This document shows, one piece after another, positions 63,509 through 64,000 of a stretch of DNA of 64,000 bases. The notes under the pieces were generated by a model that worked only from the letters and a program-made list of their open reading frames with translations, was not told where the DNA came from and made no database searches. Both the position numbers and the translations under genes were made by a program. How positions within the stretch are numbered: the stretch's first letter is position 1; every line of letters starts with the position of its first letter. The DNA is from DASWJZ01 sp963846475 (GTDB taxonomy: Bacteria; Pseudomonadota; Alphaproteobacteria; Rhizobiales; Afifellaceae): assembly GCA_963846475.1 (NCBI GenBank), contig CAWJVZ010000004.1:186001-250000 (forward strand), given 5' to 3'.

Positions 63509-64000
63509 ATGAACGGCATGAAGACCATCGTCTGCCGCAAGCCGGGCGAGCTCGCTCTGGAGGAGCGGCCGCTGCCCGAGCGCGGCGCGGACGAGGTGCT
63601 GATCCGCATCCGCCGCATCGGCATCTGCGGCACGGATTTCCACATCTTCGAGGGCCTGCACCCCTACCTGCAATATCCGCGCATCATGGGCCACGAGCTC
63701 TCCGCCGAGGTCCTTGAGGCGCCGCAGGGGAGCGCCTACCGCCCCGGCGATCCGGTCATCGTGATCCCCTACCTCTCCTGCGGAACCTGCGTCGCCTGCC
63801 GTAAGGGCAAGACCAATTGCTGCACCACGCTCGCCTGCCTCGGCGTCCATTGCGACGGCGGCATGGCCGAGCGGATCGCGCTGCCCGAGCGGAATCTCAT
63901 GCCGGCGCGACGGGCTCACCCTGGAACAGGCCGCCATGGTCGAATTCCTCGCCATCGGCGCGCACGCCGTGCGCCGTGCCCGCATAGGTCAGGGCGACCG
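63509..64000 (+). CDS. zinc-dependent alcohol/sugar dehydrogenase, N-terminal part (partial, one frameshift)
   Basis: Medium-chain dehydrogenase running off the window. MKTIVCRKPGELALEERPLP, IGICGTDFHIFEGLHPYLQY with the catalytic zinc Cys, IMGHELSAEVLEA with the zinc His and Glu, and the structural-zinc cysteines in CGTCVACRKGKTNCC. Near 63907 an extra base breaks the frame; its removal gives DGLTLEQAAMVEFLAIGAH. Related enzymes oxidise L-fucose, galactitol or sorbitol-like polyols. Fits as the first catabolic step of the operon. Confidence 0.85.
   Translation, partial: MNGMKTIVCRKPGELALEERPLPERGADEVLIRIRRIGICGTDFHIFEGLHPYLQYPRIMGHELSAEVLEAPQGSAYRPGDPVIVIPYLSCGTCVACRKGKTNCCTTLACLGVHCDGGMAERIALPERNLMPARRAHPGTGRHGRIPRHRRARRAPCPHRSGRP

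Overview
The window is G+C-rich DNA from an alphaproteobacterium, most likely of the order Hyphomicrobiales (Rhizobiales). The grounds are: ntrB-ntrC-ntrY-ntrX placed after dusB/nifR3 and before hfq-hflX; a fused ispDF; a pyruvate dehydrogenase E1 beta with its own lipoyl domain; a MucR/Ros-type regulator; and a GTTC-N7-GTTC SOS box in front of lexA. Species cannot be told from the sequence.

Layout. 0-8.3 kb: housekeeping block (end of lpxB, gltA, gltX, glnS, comEC, lexA). 8.3-10.8 kb: palindromic intergenic repeats on both sides of an IS110-family insertion sequence. 10.8-26.9 kb: a core block with lpdA, a YeaQ-like membrane protein, lipA, a Coq10/RatA-like protein, cinA, ispDF, dusB, ntrBC, ntrYX, a D-amino-acid transaminase, hfq, hflX, mazG and a SelT/W/H-like protein. 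27.4-34.3 kb: the rlpA, dacC, tmk (only a decayed remnant), holB, metG, tatD, MBL-hydrolase block, followed by a tRNA-Ser(UGA). 34.3-51 kb: an accessory-looking region with transposase debris, a peptide-type ABC transporter with a DUF1028 protein, an HWE-type histidine kinase, and an operon of a 1714-residue histidine kinase with eight tandem GAF domains, a receiver protein and a receiver-adenylate cyclase; an RND-pump remnant and a methyltransferase-like gene follow. 51-57.1 kb: mucR, osmC, a coiled-coil protein and pdhA-pdhB-pdhC with ftsB. 57.3-64 kb: a GntR-controlled sugar uptake operon (binding protein, two permeases, ATPase, FucU-type mutarotase, zinc alcohol dehydrogenase running off the end).

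How the genes fit together. lpdA (E3) and lipA normally lie directly downstream of pdhABC. Here they are about 42 kb away and on the opposite strand, as expected after an inversion with one end beside the IS110/palindrome region. NtrBC/NtrYX, Hfq and HflX form the nitrogen and post-transcriptional control block. The eight-GAF kinase cassette looks like an integrator of many signals feeding a soluble receiver and cAMP synthesis.

Sequence quality. Twelve otherwise well-conserved genes are broken by about 23 frameshifts, and nearly every one is repaired by removing one base (usually G or C). dusB and ntrB need five each. This looks like base-insertion error in the assembly rather than gene decay, so those genes are given as full-length CDSs with the break points stated. 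The tmk remnant, a GNAT remnant, an RND remnant, an IS6-like remnant and a nonsense codon in an ABC ATPase do not fit that error pattern and are kept as pseudogenes.
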